Of a stretch of 21,561 bases of DNA, positions 1-7,166 are shown in pieces. This stretch comes from UBA4246 sp045113695 (GTDB lineage Bacteria; Bacillota; Clostridia; Christensenellales; Aristaeellaceae): positions 1 through 21,561 of the forward strand of contig JBGUJG010000022.1 in the NCBI GenBank assembly GCA_045113695.1, given 5' to 3'. A model generated the notes under the pieces. It did not search any database. It worked only from the letters and a program-made list of their open reading frames with translations, and was not told the DNA's origin. Positions within the stretch are counted from its first letter, which is position 1. Each line of letters opens with the position of its first letter. The translations under genes were made by a program, and so were the position numbers.

Positions 1-156
1 GCAAGCTCCGCTCCGCAAAAATTCTCCTCGCACCGCGCATGTCGCTGCTGCGGATTTAAAATGGAGGGGCTGCGGCCCCTCCAAACCTCCCTGAAATTGT
101 TGATTTCCAGACAATCACTGTTGCACAACTGTTTCTGAATTCAATATTCGTTGATA
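1..156 (-). repeat. Dispersed ~150-bp repeat, left copy (inverted relative to the right edge)
   Basis: Read on the minus strand this stretch matches roughly 21205-21360. The best part is 10-87, which contains the palindrome GGAGGGGCTGCGGCCCCTCC (63-82) and a block about AGCAGCGACATGCGCGGTGC that is nearly identical in both copies. Weaker similarity continues to about 156 through shared pieces such as GATTTCCAG, TGTTG, CAACT and GTTGATA. It lies downstream of serS and holds no gene I can support. The element may extend beyond the window start. Confidence 0.75.
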
Positions 157-161
157 GAAGA

Positions 162-195
162 AGGGGTGTTGCAGCATCGGTTCTGCAACACCCCC
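162..195 (-). terminator. Terminator of serS
   Basis: A 12-bp perfect stem (163-174 with 183-194, arm GGGGTGTTGCAG) with an 8-nt loop lies 24 bases past the serS stop. On the minus strand it is followed by the moderately T-rich TTCTTCTATC. Position and shape fit an intrinsic terminator, although the T-tract is interrupted. Confidence 0.7.
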
Positions 196-218
196 GTGAT
201 ATTTTTGACGGCAGATAT

Positions 219-1499
219 TTATCCGATGTATTCCTTCCCGCCCATGTAAGGACGGAGCGGCGCGGGGATGCGGACGCGGCCGTCGGCTTCCAGGTTGTTT
301 TCCAGGAAGGCGATCAGCATGCGGGGCGGGGCCACGCAGGTGTTGTTGAGGGTGTGGGCCAGGTACTTTTTGCCGTCCTTGCCCTTGACGCGGATCATCA
401 GGCGGCGGGCCTGGGCGTCGCCGAGGTTGGAGCAGGAGCCGACCTCAAAGTATTTCTTCTGCCGGGGGGACCAGGCTTCGACGTCCAGGGACTTGACCTT
501 GAGGTCCGCCAGGTCGCCGGAGCAGCACTCCAGGGTGCGGACCGGGATATCCAGGGAGCGGAAATAATCGACGGTGTTCTGCCAGAGCTTATCGAACCAC
601 ATCGGGGAATCCTCCGGCTTGCAGACGACGATCATTTCCTGCTTTTCGAACTGGTGGATGCGGTAGACCCCGCGCTCTTCGATGCCGTGCGCGCCTACTT
701 CCTTGCGGAAGCAGGGGGAATAGCTGGTCAGCGTCCGGGGCAGGGTGTCCTCGTCCAGGATGTTGTTGATGAAGCGGCCGATCATGGAGTGCTCCGAGGT
801 GCCGATCAGGTACAGGTCTTCGCCCTCGATCTTGTACATCATGTTTTCCATCTCGGCGAAGCTCATCACGCCGTTGACCACGTCGCCGTGGATCATGTAG
901 GGCGGGATTACGTAGGTGAAGCCCCGGTCGATCATGAAGTCGCGGGCGTAGGACAGGCAGGCGCTGTGAAGCCTGGCGATGTCCCCGGTCAGGTAGTAGA
1001 AGCCGTTGCCGCTGGTTTCGCGGGCGCTGTCCAGGTCGATGCCGTTCAGGCGCTCCATGATGTCCACATGGTAGGGCACCTCAAAGTCCGGCACTTTGGG
1101 CTCGCCGTAGCGCTGAATCTCGACATTCTCGCTGTCGTCCTTCCCGATCGGGACGGAATCGTCGATGATGTTGGGGATGACCAGCATGCGCTTGCGGATC
1201 TCGGCCTGGAGTTCCGCTTCCTTTTTTTCCAGGGCGTCCAGCTCTTCCGGGATCCGGGCGACCTCTTCGCGGACCTTCATGGCCTCTTCCTTCTGGCCCT
1301 TGGCCATCAGCCCGCCGATCTGCTTGGACAGGACGTTGCGCTGGTTGCGCAGGGTGTCGCCGCGCTGCAGGGCTTCGCGGTATTCCTTGTCCAGGGCAAT
1401 GACCTCGTCCACCATCGGCAGCTTCTGGTCCTGAAATTTCTTGCGGATGTTTTCCCTGACTTTTTCCGGGTTCGTCCGGATCAGATTGATGTCCAGCAT
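219..1499 (-). CDS. serS: Seryl-tRNA synthetase
   Basis: This cytosolic enzyme charges tRNA-Ser with serine using ATP. The 426 residues are full length for the family. The N-terminal tRNA-binding arm is a charged helical hairpin at about 30-105. The class II catalytic core follows: TSEH at 234-237, motif 2 with FRKE at 264-267 and RIHQFEKQEM at 280-289, and motif 3 with APPRMLIAFLE at 390-400. Common bacterial SerRS has TAEV at the first site and a different residue run before the motif 3 arginine, so this looks like the variant I associate from memory with some archaea and Clostridia. The ATG follows AAGGAG at a long spacing, with a second purine run nearer. A T-box leader precedes it and a hairpin terminator follows, so it is probably monocistronic and induced by uncharged tRNA-Ser. 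Confidence 0.97.
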   Translation of the reverse strand: MLDINLIRTNPEKVRENIRKKFQDQKLPMVDEVIALDKEYREALQRGDTLRNQRNVLSKQIGGLMAKGQKEEAMKVREEVARIPEELDALEKKEAELQAEIRKRMLVIPNIIDDSVPIGKDDSENVEIQRYGEPKVPDFEVPYHVDIMERLNGIDLDSARETSGNGFYYLTGDIARLHSACLSYARDFMIDRGFTYVIPPYMIHGDVVNGVMSFAEMENMMYKIEGEDLYLIGTSEHSMIGRFINNILDEDTLPRTLTSYSPCFRKEVGAHGIEERGVYRIHQFEKQEMIVVCKPEDSPMWFDKLWQNTVDYFRSLDIPVRTLECCSGDLADLKVKSLDVEAWSPRQKKYFEVGSCSNLGDAQARRLMIRVKGKDGKKYLAHTLNNTCVAPPRMLIAFLENNLEADGRVRIPAPLRPYMGGKEYIG

Positions 1500-1534
1500 G
1501 TTCCTTTTCGATCTCCTTCTGTGTTCGTTTCCGC

Positions 1535-1765
1535 CGGCAAAAAAATAAGCTCCTTCATCCTGTATCCGGGACGAGAAGCTCGCGGTGCCACCCAGTTTGC
1601 CCGGGAAGCCCGGGCCGCTTTTCCGCGCTGTAAGGGGCGCGCCCCGCGGACTCTTCGCCCGCGTCCATCGGGAAGAGGAAGGCGTCCGTCCCGCGCGCCG
1701 CCTCGCACCTGCCGGCGGCTCTCTGTCTGCGCTTCCCGGAGCCCGTTTCCCTCAAACGGAATATA
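1535..1765 (-). promoter_or_regulatory. T-box riboswitch leader of serS
   Basis: On the minus strand the leader carries the T-box core TGGGTGGCACCGCG (1581-1594), which pairs with the acceptor end of uncharged tRNA. A stem I element of the AGAGAGCC...GGTGCGAGG type lies near 1695-1720. Immediately downstream, 1548-1580 forms a 12-bp stem with one bulge (AGCTTCT/CGTCC against GGATG/A/AGGAGCT), followed by TTATTTTTTT. This is the terminator that competes with the antiterminator. Low charged tRNA-Ser should allow read-through into serS. I could not fix the specifier codon by eye; UCC triplets occur in the expected part of stem I. Confidence 0.92.
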
Positions 1766-1769
1766 CCGC

Positions 1770-1798
1770 ATTATACGACGAAACAGGCAAAAAAGCAA
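1770..1798 (-). promoter_or_regulatory. Sigma-A-type promoter of the T-box/serS transcript
   Basis: The minus strand reads TTGCTT (1793-1798), a 17-base spacer and a perfect TATAAT (1770-1775). Transcription would start near 1763, just ahead of stem I of the T-box leader. Confidence 0.88.
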
Positions 1799-1808
1799 GA
1801 ACGAATTG

Positions 1809-1881
1809 CCGCGGCTCCGGACACGGAAAGCCGCGGCGCCTGCTGTGGTCTGCCGGCAGCCCGGAAACGGGCTGCCGGCAG
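1809..1881. other. Two adjacent strong hairpins
   Basis: One palindrome has arms CCGCGGCT (1809-1816) and AGCCGCGG (1829-1836). The second is a perfect 14-bp stem (1850-1863 with 1868-1881) closed on the plus strand by a GAAA tetraloop. They sit between the serS promoter and the 29-codon ORF. Neither has a T-run directly after it, so a simple intrinsic terminator is not proven. They may still end transcripts coming from the Sel1/small-ORF block on the minus strand. Confidence 0.6.
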
Positions 1882-1902
1882 GAAAAGGATCCGGCGTCTG
1901 TT

Positions 1903-1992
1903 TTATTCCGCATATTGGCAGTTCCCTGTGTCCACAGCCTCCCATTCGGTACAGGTAAGACAGAAGATATCCTGGTTTTCCCTGCGTGGCAT
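1903..1992 (-). CDS. 29-residue small protein or gene remnant, homologous to the C-terminus of the 3156-3701 product
   Basis: The ORF starts MPRRENQDIF and continues CLTCTEWEAVDTGNC to the stop. It aligns with the last residues of the secreted protein encoded at 3156-3701 (LTWPEWEAADTRNC and flanks), and the DNA identity continues about 12 bases beyond both stops. An ATG with TGAGGAG four to five bases upstream makes it translatable. It differs from its parent by having a CXXC pair. It may be a functional short protein, or the 3' remnant of a duplicated copy that gained a start by chance. It lies 96 bases after the Sel1 gene on the same strand. Function unknown. Confidence 0.45.
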   Translation of the reverse strand: MPRRENQDIFCLTCTEWEAVDTGNCQYAE

Positions 1993-2088
1993 TTATCTCC
2001 TCAGTACAGGGCCAGGGAAAGGTAAATACCGATTCTAGGCTTTAATCTGGTGATCAAAGAAACAGTTTTCTGTTGGGGGAAAGGTATG

Positions 2089-3075
2089 CTACTTCAATTC
2101 TGTTACCGTTTTCTGTATGCGGGTCAAATTGTCTTTTGCATCAGCATTACCCTGTTCAACGGCAGCAGTATACCATCTGATTGCTTCCACGTAATCTTTT
2201 TCTACTCCATATCCGTTCTCATACATCCAACCGAGATTGTTTTGTCCGGTAGCGTTTCCCTGTTCAGCGGCCAATCTGAACCATTTCACAGCTTCTTCAT
2301 AATCCTGTTCTATTCCGTATCCTTTCTGATATATCCAGCCGAGATTGACCTGTGCGATAGCGTTTCCCTGTTCAGCGGCTAATCTGTACCATTTTGCCGC
2401 CTCCCTGGAATCCTGTTCAACCCCAATTGCTTTCAAATACTTCCAGCCGAGATTGACCTGTGCGCCGTAGTTTCCCTGTTCAGCGGCCAATCTGAACCAT
2501 TTTTCCGCTTCGCGGTAATTCTGTTCTGTTCCATATCCATTATCGTACATAAAGCCAAGAGCGTTTTGTCCTTCACTGTTTCCCTGTTCAGCGGCCAATC
2601 TGTACCATTTTACAGCCTCTCCGTAATCTTGGGGAACGCCCAGACCGCTATGATACATAAAGCCAAGACGAACCATGGCATCGCTGTTTCCGAGGGCAGC
2701 TGCTTGCCGATAACAGTCCAATGCTTTCTGATAATCCTGTGAAACTCCGGTTCCGTTATAATAATCTTCACCCATCTGATACCGGGAAGCGGCGTCATTT
2801 TCCGTATTCTGAACCGGACGGGCCCTGCCGCAGACAGGACAGAAGTTTCCGGTATTGTTTTCTGCTCCGCATACACAATTCCAAACGGACGGTGTCGCAG
2901 TCGGTGCAGGCGTCGGGGCAGCGTGTCCGCAGTTTTCGCAGAAATTGCCGGTGTTGCCGGTGTTGCCGCAGTCCGGGTTCGGGCAGTCCCAGGGATCGTT
3001 TGCGGCAAGGGATGAGAAAGAGAGCACAATGCTTATGATCAGGAACAGGGTGACGGCAGCTGGCTTTTTCATCAT
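2089..3075 (-). CDS. Secreted double zinc-ribbon protein with six Sel1 repeats
   Basis: The product is 328 residues counted from the start chosen here. Residues 1-25 form a signal peptide (two Lys, a hydrophobic run, then SSLAAN). Two zinc-ribbon-like motifs follow: CX4C...CENC at 31-49 and CVC...CPVC at 67-82, separated by an Ala/Pro/Thr linker. From about 97 to 315 there are six Sel1 (TPR-like) repeats of 36 residues with the pattern LG..Y..G.G...DY.EA.KW.RLAAEQGN, visible in the DNA as a 108-bp tandem repeat. Sel1 proteins are protein-interaction scaffolds; the partner here is unknown. The ATG at 3075 is chosen because GGAGG lies six bases upstream; the frame extends ten more codons without support. 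Its neighbours are the secreted protein upstream and the small ORF downstream. Confidence 0.88.
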   Translation of the reverse strand: MMKKPAAVTLFLIISIVLSFSSLAANDPWDCPNPDCGNTGNTGNFCENCGHAAPTPAPTATPSVWNCVCGAENNTGNFCPVCGRARPVQNTENDAASRYQMGEDYYNGTGVSQDYQKALDCYRQAAALGNSDAMVRLGFMYHSGLGVPQDYGEAVKWYRLAAEQGNSEGQNALGFMYDNGYGTEQNYREAEKWFRLAAEQGNYGAQVNLGWKYLKAIGVEQDSREAAKWYRLAAEQGNAIAQVNLGWIYQKGYGIEQDYEEAVKWFRLAAEQGNATGQNNLGWMYENGYGVEKDYVEAIRWYTAAVEQGNADAKDNLTRIQKTVTELK

Positions 3076-3155
3076 AATGATCCTCCGGTCCGGCCTATTG
3101 TTCATCAGAACAGATCAGAATCTGATTTTTATGATGCAACTGGTCGGCGTCTGTT

Positions 3156-3701
3156 TTATTCCACGCATTCGCAGTTCCTGGTGTCCGCAGCCTCCCACTC
3201 GGGCCAGGTGAGCCACTGAATAAAGCGGTTCATCTCCCAGGATGCGTTCATCTGCTGCGGGGTGAAGGGGATCACCTCGATGCGGTAAAGGCCGGCTTTG
3301 GGCAGGGACAGGATGATTTCTTCACCGTCATATTCACTGGCCCACTCTTTTTCGGATACATTGCCGCTGGGATCCGTGATGCGCAGCCGGTACATGCCCC
3401 ATTCTCCCAGTTCCATGATGTTGGTGGAAGCGGGGATGACAATGAACTGGTTTTTTTCTTTTGATTCTTTCGGCACGGGCGTCTGATCCGGCCGTATGAT
3501 TTTTTTCTGGTTGAACGTGATTTCCCGGGCGACGCCCCGTTTCTGTCTCAGGGTGAGGCGGGCGCCGCCGGAGGACTGCACGGAAAAGGCCGCGGCCGCT
3601 TTGCCGCTTCCCTTCGGCACGAACCCCTCGGAGCAGGCAGTTGAAAGCTGGCAGATGAACCATACAGCCAGGAAGAAACCGAGATACCGTTTGGTGCGCA
3701 T
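3156..3701 (-). CDS. Secreted protein or possible lipoprotein, unknown function
   Basis: This 181-residue product starts with a clear export signal (MRTKRY, then a hydrophobic stretch to about residue 20). Cys23 sits in LSTACS, a poor lipobox, so either lipid attachment or ordinary signal-peptidase cleavage is possible. Residues about 95-150 (MYRLRITDPSGNVSEKEW...GLYRIEVIPF) look like a beta-sandwich that would bind something outside the cell; this is a guess from the alternating pattern. The C-terminal tail WLTWPEWEAADTRNCECVE recurs in the 29-codon ORF at 1903-1992. AAAGGAG lies seven bases before the ATG. It is followed by the Sel1 gene 80 bases on and preceded by the redox fusion 81 bases upstream, so all may be cotranscribed. 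Confidence 0.8.
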   Translation of the reverse strand: MRTKRYLGFFLAVWFICQLSTACSEGFVPKGSGKAAAAFSVQSSGGARLTLRQKRGVAREITFNQKKIIRPDQTPVPKESKEKNQFIVIPASTNIMELGEWGMYRLRITDPSGNVSEKEWASEYDGEEIILSLPKAGLYRIEVIPFTPQQMNASWEMNRFIQWLTWPEWEAADTRNCECVE

Positions 3702-3782
3702 GTTTTTTCTCCTTTCAGTCGGTGGGAAAACGGGAACGGGTCAGGGACGGGGGAACTGAAGCCGGACGTCTGAGCGCGGCGT

Positions 3783-5357
3783 TCATCGGGCCGCTTCTTC
3801 GTACAGGGAGGCCAGGGTCTCCGGAGTAACGGAACCGATCTGGTTGTAGATGACCTCGCCCTTCCGGTTCAGCACAATGGTCTGCGGCAGGGTCATGGAG
3901 CCGTTGACGATGCCCCAGAGCGTGTTGCTGTCCGTATCGGTGGCAAAGGACATCCGGTAATCCTTGTCGGCCAGGTAGGCCTCCGGGGTGTCCTTCGTCA
4001 CCATCGAGGGATGGACGGCCAGGACGGCGATGTCGTCCGGGTGCGCGGCCAGCAGGTCGTTGAAATAGGGCAGTTCGCCCTTGCACGGGGTGCACCAGGT
4101 GGCCCAGAGGTTGATGAAAACCACCCTGCCCCGTGTATCCGCCAGACGGAATGAAGTGCCGTCGTAGCAGGTCAGGGTGAAATCCGCCAGCTGCGTGCCG
4201 GGCTCGAGGCCGATGGGCGCGCTGCTCGTCCAGTCCGGCGTACCCGCCGGAGAGGACTCTGTGGGAACGGGTGTTACGGCAGGGCCAGGGGTTTCCGTTT
4301 CCGCCGGGATGCCGGCTTCGGCCGGGGCATGCGGCGCCGTGGTTTCCTTCGCCTGCACGGCGGGATCCAGGAAGTTGAACCAGACCAGGCAGCAGCACAG
4401 GAAGAAAAGGGCGGCGCCCCAGAGGATCCGGCCGCGTTTTCTCTGCTGCTTCCGGGCGTCCGGCACGCCGCCTGCTTCCGGGCCTTTCAGGGTGATTTTC
4501 CCGGCCTTCAGGGAGATCGCCTGCCGGGCGCAGTGATCCATGCACCGGGCGCAGTGGATGCACTCATGGTCGCCCACACGCCGCACGTCCATCCCGCAGT
4601 GCCGGACGCAGGCCCCGCAGTGATTGCAGCGGCTTTCGTCCACCTGCACGCCGACAGCGGTGAAGCGGCTGAACAGGCCGTAGATGGCCCCCAGGGGGCA
4701 GATAAAGCGGCAGAAGCTCCGGTAGCAGAAAATGCAGGCCAGGCCGATCACCAGCATGATGACCCATTTGCGGGTAAAGAGGATGCCGAGCATGCCGTAA
4801 TAATCCGCCCGGGCCGGATGGACCAGGTGGCCGACCGCCCCTTCCAGGGTGCCCGCCGGGCAGATGTATTTGCAGAAGGCCGGCAGGGGCATGTCATAAG
4901 CAAGGCCGTACCACAGGGGGATCGCCGCGACGAACACCGCGAGGATCACGTATTTGAGCCGGGACAGGGCCCGGGTGACCCGGCTTTTCCGGATCTTGAC
5001 CGTGGGGATTTTGTGCAGCAGCTCCTGGATCAGCCCGAGCGGACACAGCCATCCGCAGATGGTGCGGCCCAGCGTGACGCCGAACAGCAGCAGGATGCCC
5101 AGCACATACCATCCGGCCCGGTGCCCGGCCGAGGCCAGGGCATTCTGCAGGCTGCCCAGGGGACAGGACGCGGCAGCGCCCGGGCAGGAATAGCAGTTAA
5201 ATCCCGGGGCGCAGGCGTATTTGGCCTTGCCGCGGTAAATTTCCCCTTCGATAAAGCCCCTGATATAGGCGTTGTGCAGCAGGGCGGAATAGAGCTGGAC
5301 CAGCCGCCGGGTGGACGGACGGAGGGTCTGCCGCCGGGTTGTTCTCGTCTTATCCAA
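3783..5357 (-). CDS. NapH-like membrane iron-sulfur protein fused to a TlpA/ResA-type thioredoxin
   Basis: This 524-residue fusion joins a membrane electron-transfer module to an exported thiol-disulfide domain. The N-terminal part has several transmembrane segments (about 82-98, 134-152, 197-213) and repeated CX3CP motifs (CGWLCP 101-106, CKYICP 162-167, CRFICP 216-221), as in NapH/NosR/CcoG-like proteins. Two ferredoxin 4Fe-4S motifs follow (C244...C254 and C266...C276). A further transmembrane segment (311-330) leads to a Pro/Thr/Glu-rich linker and a thioredoxin fold with WCTPCK at 421-426. Electrons probably pass through the membrane part to an extracellular thiol substrate. The start is TTG, overlapping the upstream stop by eight bases with GGAG about ten bases before it, so translation is coupled to the CXXC-tail gene. 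Confidence 0.9.
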   Translation of the reverse strand: MDKTRTTRRQTLRPSTRRLVQLYSALLHNAYIRGFIEGEIYRGKAKYACAPGFNCYSCPGAAASCPLGSLQNALASAGHRAGWYVLGILLLFGVTLGRTICGWLCPLGLIQELLHKIPTVKIRKSRVTRALSRLKYVILAVFVAAIPLWYGLAYDMPLPAFCKYICPAGTLEGAVGHLVHPARADYYGMLGILFTRKWVIMLVIGLACIFCYRSFCRFICPLGAIYGLFSRFTAVGVQVDESRCNHCGACVRHCGMDVRRVGDHECIHCARCMDHCARQAISLKAGKITLKGPEAGGVPDARKQQRKRGRILWGAALFFLCCCLVWFNFLDPAVQAKETTAPHAPAEAGIPAETETPGPAVTPVPTESSPAGTPDWTSSAPIGLEPGTQLADFTLTCYDGTSFRLADTRGRVVFINLWATWCTPCKGELPYFNDLLAAHPDDIAVLAVHPSMVTKDTPEAYLADKDYRMSFATDTDSNTLWGIVNGSMTLPQTIVLNRKGEVIYNQIGSVTPETLASLYEEAAR

Positions 5358-6114
5358 GGCCGATACACTCCGAACAGATTGTGATGGCTTTGATCAGCAC
5401 GTCCAGGGCGCTGCCGTTGACGGCTCCCAGGACGATGAAGACCAGAGCGAGGGAAATCAGTGAAAACCGGACGGCGTTTTTCCGTTTGCCGGTTCCCGTT
5501 TTGTCCGGCGCGGCCGGCAGGGGCTGCGGGGTTTGCGCTTCAGGCAGGGCCCGGGCGGCTTCCGTCTCCCGGCGCAGGCTCCTGTCCCGCAGGACGTTTG
5601 TGACGGCCAGGGCCCCGAGGCCGGCGGCTGTCCAGGGCAGCAGCACCCGGATCAGCCCGGCGATCATTCCCTCCGTATTGTCCTGGGGAAAATGAGCGGG
5701 GTTTGCCAGGTACACGGCCGCCGGGATCATGCACAGGGCAAACAGGACCCGCCCGGCGGACGCCAGCCGCCGCTGGATCCGCCTCTCCCGCCGCATGGCG
5801 TCCGAGGGCGCAGTGATCCGGGCTGCCGCAAGGTCCCGGCTGATTTCAGCGTCCGGAACCGGCTTTCCGGCCCGTTCATCCCGGACGCCCAGCAGCAGCC
5901 CCGCGGCCAGCAGACCCAGGGAGATAAAAAAGAGCGGGGCGATCGGGGCGAACCCGGCTGCGGCGGCCGCCGGGGAATATATGCTTTCCAGGGGATTTTC
6001 CGCCTTGCGGGCAGCCCCTTCCCGGAAAAGGGAAACGGCTGACAGCGCCAGGAGGGCGGCCAGCGATATGCAGACGATGGTTTGCAGGATCAGGAAGATC
6101 TTTCCCCTTGACAT
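5350..6114 (-). CDS. Membrane protein with a CD1871A-like C-terminal CXXC tail
   Basis: The 254-residue product has about five hydrophobic segments (roughly 6-28, 55-76, 120-138, 150-172, 213-234) separated by basic, Pro-rich loops. It ends in ...IKAITICSECIGLG, with Cys247 and Cys250. That ending resembles the short CD1871A family of CXXC proteins, which I recall as small stand-alone proteins next to 4Fe-4S/thioredoxin genes in Clostridia. Here the tail is carried on a larger multi-pass protein. The gene is translationally coupled to the iron-sulfur/thioredoxin fusion, so the CXXC is a likely redox partner. GCAGGAG lies about nine bases before the ATG, and a good promoter lies just upstream. 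Confidence 0.78.
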   Translation of the reverse strand: MSRGKIFLILQTIVCISLAALLALSAVSLFREGAARKAENPLESIYSPAAAAAGFAPIAPLFFISLGLLAAGLLLGVRDERAGKPVPDAEISRDLAAARITAPSDAMRRERRIQRRLASAGRVLFALCMIPAAVYLANPAHFPQDNTEGMIAGLIRVLLPWTAAGLGALAVTNVLRDRSLRRETEAARALPEAQTPQPLPAAPDKTGTGKRKNAVRFSLISLALVFIVLGAVNGSALDVLIKAITICSECIGLG

Positions 6115-6134
6115 GGTTCATCACTCCTGCCGAT

Positions 6135-6163
6135 ATTTTATCATAATCAAAGGCTGAAAACAA
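6135..6163 (-). promoter_or_regulatory. Promoter of the CXXC/iron-sulfur-thioredoxin operon
   Basis: The minus strand reads TTGTTT (6158-6163), a 17-base spacer and TAAAAT (6135-6140), placing the start of transcription about ten bases before the ribosome binding site of the gene ending at 6114. Confidence 0.75.
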
Positions 6164-6228
6164 TGTTTTTTAAGGCTCAGGACCGCCGCGTGCGCTGAAA
6201 TTTACAGGCGCTCTGTTTTCTGAAAAAT

Positions 6229-6262
6229 AAAGAAGGACCGGCCTTTCAGTCAGTCCTTCTTT
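6229..6262 (-). terminator. Terminator of the double-glycine peptide operon
   Basis: Arms AAAGAAGGAC (6229-6238) and GTCCTTCTTT (6253-6262) form a perfect 10-bp stem with a 14-base loop. On the minus strand the stem is followed by ATTTTTC. It lies 32 bases past the stop of the last peptide gene and separates that operon from the redox operon. Confidence 0.9.
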
Positions 6263-6293
6263 GGGTTGAAGCGGAAGCGCCTGCGCTCCCGGG

Positions 6294-6716
6294 TCAAGTC
6301 AGACCCGGAAATCCCGGGTCGGTGACGTTCCAGGGCAGGAGGGAGTTGGGTTCGCTGAAACTCTGGCCCGGGGTGCCGTCCCAGGTCATGCCGAATTCGA
6401 GCTGCAGCTGGCTGTTGAAAGCGCGGAGGAAGGCGGGCTCGTTGCGGCGGACTTTGTCGTTGTCCCTGTAGCCGGCGTTCAGCGCTGAATCGACCCTGTT
6501 GGCGATTTCAACGATCCGGTTGGCCTGATCATAGGTGATATTCATGCCATTGAATCTGAATTCGTCTTTATCGAAGACGTGGTAGTTGGTGCTGATGCCG
6601 AGGGAATGATAGGCTTGCCTGCTGTATGAATTCGGTGTGAAGGTGGCGCCGGCCGCCTGCTCCAGTTCTTCCTGGTTCAGTTCGGTGAGGTTCATTTCAT
6701 TGATCTGGCTGTTCAT
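6294..6716 (-). CDS. Double-glycine-type leader peptide precursor 1 (bacteriocin/RiPP-like)
   Basis: The product is 140 residues. The N-terminus reads LTELNQEELEQAAGA, which has the spaced Leu/Glu pattern and small-residue pair (Gly23-Ala24) of leaders cut by C39-type peptidases of ABC exporters. The remaining 116 residues are polar, aromatic-rich and free of cysteine, with no membrane helix. The middle (HSLGISTNYHVFDKDEF) and the end (LEFGMTWDGTPG) parallel the next peptide, so the two are probably distant paralogs. AAAGGAAG precedes the ATG by eight bases. It is the last gene of a three-gene run. No exporter, immunity or maturation gene lies in the window. It could be a bacteriocin, a secreted effector or a RiPP precursor; the family was not recognised. 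Confidence 0.78.
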   Translation of the reverse strand: MNSQINEMNLTELNQEELEQAAGATFTPNSYSRQAYHSLGISTNYHVFDKDEFRFNGMNITYDQANRIVEIANRVDSALNAGYRDNDKVRRNEPAFLRAFNSQLQLEFGMTWDGTPGQSFSEPNSLLPWNVTDPGFPGLT

Positions 6717-6754
6717 AACAAAATCTTCCTTTCATATCATTCGCCGGGGCCGAA

Positions 6755-7135
6755 TCAGTCCCACAGCTGGAATTTGTAGTCGCCCAGGGAGCCGTCCCAG
6801 TCGATGCCGTGCTTGTCTGCCAGGGTCTGCTTCCACTCGCGGGCGTAGCCGATGAAGTCCGCGCTGTCGGCATACTTGCTCTTCCACAGTTTATCGCTTT
6901 CTTCCCGCAGGTTCCAGGCCTTGTCCTTGCTGATGCCTACCGGCTGGTGCTGGCTGTTTTTGATGGTATACACGTCTCTGCCGAAGACGGTGTTGGCGTA
7001 GGAGACGCCGGAGCGGTACAGGGTAGCACCGCCAAAGGAAGATTCAAACGGCTGTCCTCCCGCGACTGTTTCCAGTGTTTCCTGATTCAGTTCGTTCGCG
7101 GCGGTTTCCTGCAGACTGATATTCTGAATGCTCAT
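6755..7135 (-). CDS. Double-glycine leader peptide precursor 2
   Basis: The product is 126 residues. The leader is NELNQETLETVAGG, ending in a classic Gly26-Gly27, so the mature part would be about 99 residues. The mature part has no cysteine and ends in HGIDWDGSLGDYKFQLWD, whose WDG core matches TWDGTPG in precursor 1. YRSGVSYANTVFGRDVY likewise parallels part of precursor 1. AAGAGG precedes the ATG by about eight bases. It lies 38 bases upstream of precursor 1 and 31 bases after precursor 3 on the same strand. Export through a peptidase-containing ABC transporter is expected from the leader, but none is encoded here. Confidence 0.8.
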   Translation of the reverse strand: MSIQNISLQETAANELNQETLETVAGGQPFESSFGGATLYRSGVSYANTVFGRDVYTIKNSQHQPVGISKDKAWNLREESDKLWKSKYADSADFIGYAREWKQTLADKHGIDWDGSLGDYKFQLWD

Positions 7136-7166
7136 TTTTTATACCTCTTTCGTCTTCTTTTTTTGA

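Noticed and set aside
354..1958. A 534-codon plus-strand frame opposite serS and its leader
   Set aside because: It is antisense to an unambiguous serS and runs through the T-box leader; composition is typical of a shadow frame.
2100..2760. Regular repeats resembling a CRISPR array or satellite
   Set aside because: The 108-base periodicity is explained by the Sel1 repeats in the coding frame; there are no spacers or palindromic direct repeats.
3633..3635. Cys23 as a certain lipoprotein attachment site
   Set aside because: LSTAC is a poor lipobox (Ser at -3), so the secreted protein is not called a lipoprotein with confidence.
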